36,210 nucleotides of DNA from contig UQCR01000073.1 of assembly GCA_900539655.1 (NCBI GenBank), forward strand, positions 1 through 36,210, written 5' to 3'. Positions 33,001-36,210 of this stretch are shown here, piece by piece. Position numbers and translations under genes: made by a program. Origin of the DNA: an uncultured Robinsoniella sp. (GTDB taxonomy: Bacteria; Bacillota; Clostridia; Lachnospirales; Lachnospiraceae). The first letter of the stretch is position 1, and each line of letters opens with the position of its first letter. The notes beneath the pieces were generated by a model that worked only from the letters and a program-made list of their open reading frames with translations, did no database searches and had not been told where the DNA came from.

Positions 33001-35088
33001 ATGGCGAAATATCTGGTGATTGTAGAATCTCCTACTAAAGTAAAAACAATTAAAAAATTCCTGGGGGCAAATTATGAAGTGGCGGCATCCAACGGACATG
33101 TCCGTGATCTGCCAAAAAGCCAGCTGGGTATCGATGTGGAGCATGCTTATGAGCCCAAATACATCACAATTCGTGGAAAAGGAGATATCCTGGCAGGACT
33201 TCGTAAAGCAGCCAAGAAAGCGGATAAAGTGTATCTCGCAACTGACCCTGACCGCGAAGGAGAAGCAATATCCTGGCATCTGTCAAAGGCTTTAAAGCTG
33301 GATGAAGATAAGATGTACCGGATTACATTTAACGAAATAACGAAAAACGCTGTTAAGACATCTCTTAAGAGCGCAAGAGATATTGATATGGATCTGGTAG
33401 ATGCACAGCAGGCCAGAAGAATGCTGGATCGTATGGTTGGTTATCGTATCAGCCCTCTGCTTTGGGCAAAAGTAAAACGTGGTTTAAGTGCCGGGAGGGT
33501 GCAGTCGGTGGCACTTCGCATTATCGGCGACCGTGAAGATGAAATCAATGCATTTATCCCGGAAGAATACTGGACACTGGAAGCTGATTTTGCAGTGAAA
33601 GGTGAAAAGAAGCCTCTTCGGGCAAAATTCTATGGCACCGATAAGAAAAAAATGCAGATTACATCCAAAGAAGAAATGGATAAAATCCTGGCTGATCTGG
33701 ATCAGGTAAGCTATGAAGTGGCGGATATTAAAAAGGGTGAGCGTATTAAAAAGGCTCCCATGCCATTTACAACCAGTACCCTGCAGCAGGAAGCTTCCAA
33801 GGTGCTGAACTTCTCTACTCAGAAAACAATGCGTCTGGCACAGCAGCTTTATGAAGGAATTGAAATTCAGGGGAATGGAACAGTTGGTCTGATCACTTAT
33901 CTCCGTACAGATTCCACACGTATTTCAGAAGAGGCAGATGCACAGGCAAGAAGTTTTATAGAGCAGGATTATGGAAAAGAATATGTTTCTTCCATAGTAG
34001 AGGAAAAAAAGAAAAACGGTAAGAAGATACAGGATGCCCATGAAGCAATCCGTCCCAGTGATATCAGCAGGACGCCGATATCCATGAAAGAGTCTCTGTC
34101 AAGAGACCAGTATCGTCTTTATCAGCTGATCTGGAAACGTTTTGCAGCGAGCCGCATGGAAAATGCCCGCTATGAGACTACATCCGTTAAGATTGCAGCT
34201 GGAGACTATCGCTTTACCGTAGCGGCATCCAAGCTTCTGTTCGACGGCTTCCTGACAGTCTATACAGACAGCGATGAAGAAGAAACAGGTGGAAATGTAC
34301 TTTTGAAGGGAATTTCCAAAGATACGGAATTATCTTTAAATGAATTTGACTATAAACAGCATTTTACACAGCCTCCCGCACATTATACAGAGGCAACCCT
34401 TGTAAAATCTCTGGAAGAGCTTGGAATTGGACGTCCAAGTACCTATGCACCAACCATTACCACCATATTGGGCCGCCGGTATATTGCGAAGGAAAACAAG
34501 AACCTGTATATGACCGAACTTGGTGAAGTGGTAAACAATATGATGAAACAGGCATTCCCAAGTATCGTGGATGTAAACTTTACTGCAAATCTGGAATCTC
34601 TTTTGGATAAAGTGGAGGAAGGCGTAGTAAACTGGAAAACGGTGGTCAGCAATTTTTATCCTGATCTGGAAATGGCGGTAGAAGCTGCCGAGAAGGAATT
34701 AGAGCAGGTTAAGATCGAGGATGAAGTAACCGATGTTATATGTGAAGAATGCGGACGCAACATGGTAATAAAATATGGTCCCCACGGAAGATTTCTGGCT
34801 TGTCCGGGCTTCCCTGACTGTAGAAACACGAAACCGTATTTGGAGAAAATTGGTGTGGCATGTCCGAAATGCGGAAAAGAAGTGGTACTTCGTAAAACGA
34901 AAAAGGGCAGGAAATACTATGGATGTGAAGATAATCCGGAATGTGATTTCATGTCCTGGCAGAAGCCATCTAAAGAAAAATGTCCGAACTGCGGCGGTGT
35001 AATGCTGGAAAAAGGAAATAAACTGGTCTGCGCAGATGAACAGTGCGGATATGTTCAGGATAAATCGAAACAAAACGAAGAAAAATAG
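33001..35088 (+). CDS. topA: DNA topoisomerase I
   Basis: Type IA topoisomerase (695 aa) that relaxes negative supercoils. The ATG at 33001 (MAKYLVIVESPTKVKTIKKF) has GGAGG 5 bases upstream; the GTG at 32989 would be too long. Parts: TOPRIM domain with ATDPDREGEAISWHL; catalytic Tyr300 in LITYLRTDSTR; GIGRPSTYAPTI; and three C-terminal Cys4 zinc-binding fingers (CEECGRNMV...CPGFPDC; CPKCGKEVV...CEDNPEC; CPNCGGVML...CADEQC). The length and three fingers are usual for Firmicutes. A strong terminator follows. Confidence 0.97.
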   Translation: MAKYLVIVESPTKVKTIKKFLGANYEVAASNGHVRDLPKSQLGIDVEHAYEPKYITIRGKGDILAGLRKAAKKADKVYLATDPDREGEAISWHLSKALKLDEDKMYRITFNEITKNAVKTSLKSARDIDMDLVDAQQARRMLDRMVGYRISPLLWAKVKRGLSAGRVQSVALRIIGDREDEINAFIPEEYWTLEADFAVKGEKKPLRAKFYGTDKKKMQITSKEEMDKILADLDQVSYEVADIKKGERIKKAPMPFTTSTLQQEASKVLNFSTQKTMRLAQQLYEGIEIQGNGTVGLITYLRTDSTRISEEADAQARSFIEQDYGKEYVSSIVEEKKKNGKKIQDAHEAIRPSDISRTPISMKESLSRDQYRLYQLIWKRFAASRMENARYETTSVKIAAGDYRFTVAASKLLFDGFLTVYTDSDEEETGGNVLLKGISKDTELSLNEFDYKQHFTQPPAHYTEATLVKSLEELGIGRPSTYAPTITTILGRRYIAKENKNLYMTELGEVVNNMMKQAFPSIVDVNFTANLESLLDKVEEGVVNWKTVVSNFYPDLEMAVEAAEKELEQVKIEDEVTDVICEECGRNMVIKYGPHGRFLACPGFPDCRNTKPYLEKIGVACPKCGKEVVLRKTKKGRKYYGCEDNPECDFMSWQKPSKEKCPNCGGVMLEKGNKLVCADEQCGYVQDKSKQNEEK

Positions 35089-35092
35089 AAAC

Positions 35093-35125
35093 AGAGTGCT
35101 CTTGAAAACAGAGCATTCTTTTTTA
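35093..35125 (+). terminator. intrinsic terminator of topA
   Basis: AGAGTGCTCT (35093-35102) pairs fully with AGAGCATTCT (35110-35119) across 7 bases, with one G-U pair, and is followed by a T-run to about 35125. It separates the comM-dprA-topA unit from codY. Confidence 0.85.
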
Positions 35126-35181
35126 TCGTCTGAATTATTTGCAGTTGTTGTGAAAAATAATTGATTATCGTAAGAAACCGA

Positions 35182-35210
35182 TTGATTTTCAGAAAATTAT
35201 ATGATAAAAT
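35182..35210 (+). promoter_or_regulatory. codY promoter with overlapping CodY box
   Basis: TTGATT (35182-35187), 17 bases, TAAAAT (35205-35210). GATTTTCAGAAAATT (35184-35198) matches the CodY box AATTTTCWGAAAATT at 14 of 15 positions. It overlaps the -35 element and spacer, so CodY bound there would block its own promoter. The start would be about 50 bases before the codY ATG. Confidence 0.75.
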
Positions 35211-35267
35211 ATGTATTATCGTGAAACAGTATGTAGAATAGAAACAATGGAAGATAGGAGGCTAAAT

Positions 35268-36050
35268 ATGAGTGTACAATTGTTAGATAAAACAAGGAAA
35301 ATCAACAAGCTATTGCATAACAATAATTCCAGCAAGGTCGTTTTTAATGATATATGCACGGTGCTGACAGAAATATTGGAATCTAATATTCTTGTTATCA
35401 GCAAAAAAGGAAAAGTTCTGGGTGTCAGTCTTTGTGATGGTGTAGAAGAGATCAAGGAATTGATTGTGGATAAAGTAGGCGGGCATATTGACAATATGCT
35501 GAATGAAAGATTACTCGGAATATTATCTACAAAAGAAAATGTAAATCTGGAAACCCTGGGCTTTGTTGGAGAGGATATCAAAAACTATCGTGCAATCATT
35601 AATCCTATTGATATTGCAGGAGAACGTCTGGGAACTGTTTTTATGTACAAGTTTGATACGCAGTATGAGATTGATGATATTATCCTGAGTGAATACGGTA
35701 CAACCGTTGTAGGATTGGAAATGATGCGTTCGGTAAATGAAGAAAGTGCAGAAGAAAGCAGAAAGATACAAATTGTAAAATCTGCAATCAGCACCTTATC
35801 CTTTTCAGAACTGGAGGCAATTACCCATATATTTGAGGAACTGGACGGAACAGAAGGCATCCTGGTTGCAAGTAAAATTGCAGACCGTGTAGGGATTACC
35901 AGATCCGTCATCGTAAATGCACTGCGTAAGTTTGAAAGCGCAGGTGTAATAGAATCCAGGTCTTCCGGTATGAAAGGAACTTATATTAAAGTAATCAATG
36001 ATTATATTTTTGAAGAGTTGGAAGAATTAAGAGCTCAGAAAATGAAATAA
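35268..36050 (+). CDS. codY: GTP-sensing transcriptional pleiotropic regulator CodY
   Basis: Global regulator of amino-acid and nutrient genes, activated by GTP and branched-chain amino acids (260 aa). The ATG at 35268 with TAGGAGG gives MSVQLLDKTRKINKLLH, the standard start; the longer reading frame from 35211 is not used. The N-terminal GAF domain is at about 1-155, with the ligand-region motif AIINPIDIAGERLGTVF. A linker helix precedes the C-terminal winged helix-turn-helix at about 200-245 (ASKIADRVGITRSVIVNALRKFESAGVI). Length equals family length. Autoregulation is suggested by the CodY box in its promoter. Confidence 0.97.
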   Translation: MSVQLLDKTRKINKLLHNNNSSKVVFNDICTVLTEILESNILVISKKGKVLGVSLCDGVEEIKELIVDKVGGHIDNMLNERLLGILSTKENVNLETLGFVGEDIKNYRAIINPIDIAGERLGTVFMYKFDTQYEIDDIILSEYGTTVVGLEMMRSVNEESAEESRKIQIVKSAISTLSFSELEAITHIFEELDGTEGILVASKIADRVGITRSVIVNALRKFESAGVIESRSSGMKGTYIKVINDYIFEELEELRAQKMK

Positions 36051-36125
36051 TTACTGATGTACAAAAAAATAAACACAATTGCAATTACTTATGTAATTAT
36101 GCAAATAATAATATTTAAATTTATG

Positions 36126-36188
36126 AAACCCGGCACCAGGCCCCTGTCCCAATCATAAGATTGGAGCAGGGGCCTGGTACCGGGTTTT
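36126..36188 (+). terminator. very stable GC-rich hairpin after codY
   Basis: Bases 36126-36154 pair with 36159-36187 at 27 of 29 positions (one G-U, two mismatches) around loop ATAA. The base is AAACCCGG/CCGGGTTT and TTTT follows. It works as an intrinsic terminator. Its strong GC content amid AT-rich sequence and near-perfect symmetry also fit a REP-like or small palindromic mobile repeat. The remaining bases (36051-36125, 36189-36210) hold only AT-rich DNA and no gene. Confidence 0.8.
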
Positions 36189-36210
36189 CTATTCACTTCA
36201 ATCAATTTGG

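Noticed and set aside
36126..36188. Riboswitch or tRNA-like structure after codY
   Set aside because: It is a single long rod-like stem with a 4-base loop and U-run, which fits a terminator or palindromic repeat rather than a multi-helix RNA.

Overview
The window is one contiguous, gene-dense stretch of a Gram-positive, spore-forming Clostridia chromosome, most likely a gut-type Lachnospiraceae. Three things support this: AGGAGG-type ribosome binding sites throughout; marker genes such as sigK, codY, ireB-ruvX-DUF1292, RNase J with ylbF, and the comM-dprA-topA-codY order; and a secreted glycan-degrading locus run by a YesM/YesN-type two-component system. The genus is not decided by eye. I see no rRNA, tRNA, insertion sequence, integrase or CRISPR array. 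All genes but one (the HPr-like gene at 20939-21169) lie on the plus strand.

Region 1 (1-16400) is an accessory carbohydrate-utilisation locus. It holds two ABC sugar permeases (a partner binding protein is probably just upstream of the window), a cytoplasmic GH29 alpha-L-fucosidase, and a 1814-residue secreted modular GH127-type beta-L-arabinofuranosidase. A secreted paralogue of that enzyme follows in which every recognisable active-site motif is gone. The locus ends with a histidine kinase, an AraC-type response regulator and a lipoprotein solute-binding protein whose start codon lies inside the regulator gene. The likely logic is outside trimming of a plant-type glycan carrying arabinofuranose and fucose, import of the fragments, and defucosylation inside, under control of a kinase/regulator/binding-protein sensing unit.

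Region 2 (16400-23850) is housekeeping: prmA, rsmE, a cysteine desulfurase paired with thiI, a minus-strand HPr-like protein lacking the phosphorylatable histidine, mtaB, then ireB-ruvX-DUF1292. Region 3 (23850-28850) starts with a 480-bp non-coding stretch built of about four degenerate 102-112-bp repeats in front of the RNase J gene. It continues with ylbF, a very short MltG-like gene, and trmR-trhP for wobble-uridine modification.

Region 4 (28760-36210) has sigK without a pro-sequence, preceded by a good sigma-E -10 box, a SpoIIID-like box and a terminator that runs into its start codon. It then has an Sfp-type phosphopantetheinyl transferase, comM, dprA, topA and codY. A near-perfect CodY box overlaps the putative codY -35 element, suggesting autoregulation.

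The best candidates for something not yet described are the degenerate GH127-family pseudoenzyme kept beside its intact paralogue, the overlapping kinase-regulator-binding protein triad, and the repeat array in front of the RNase J gene. All similarity statements come from reading motifs and comparing by eye; no database search was run.
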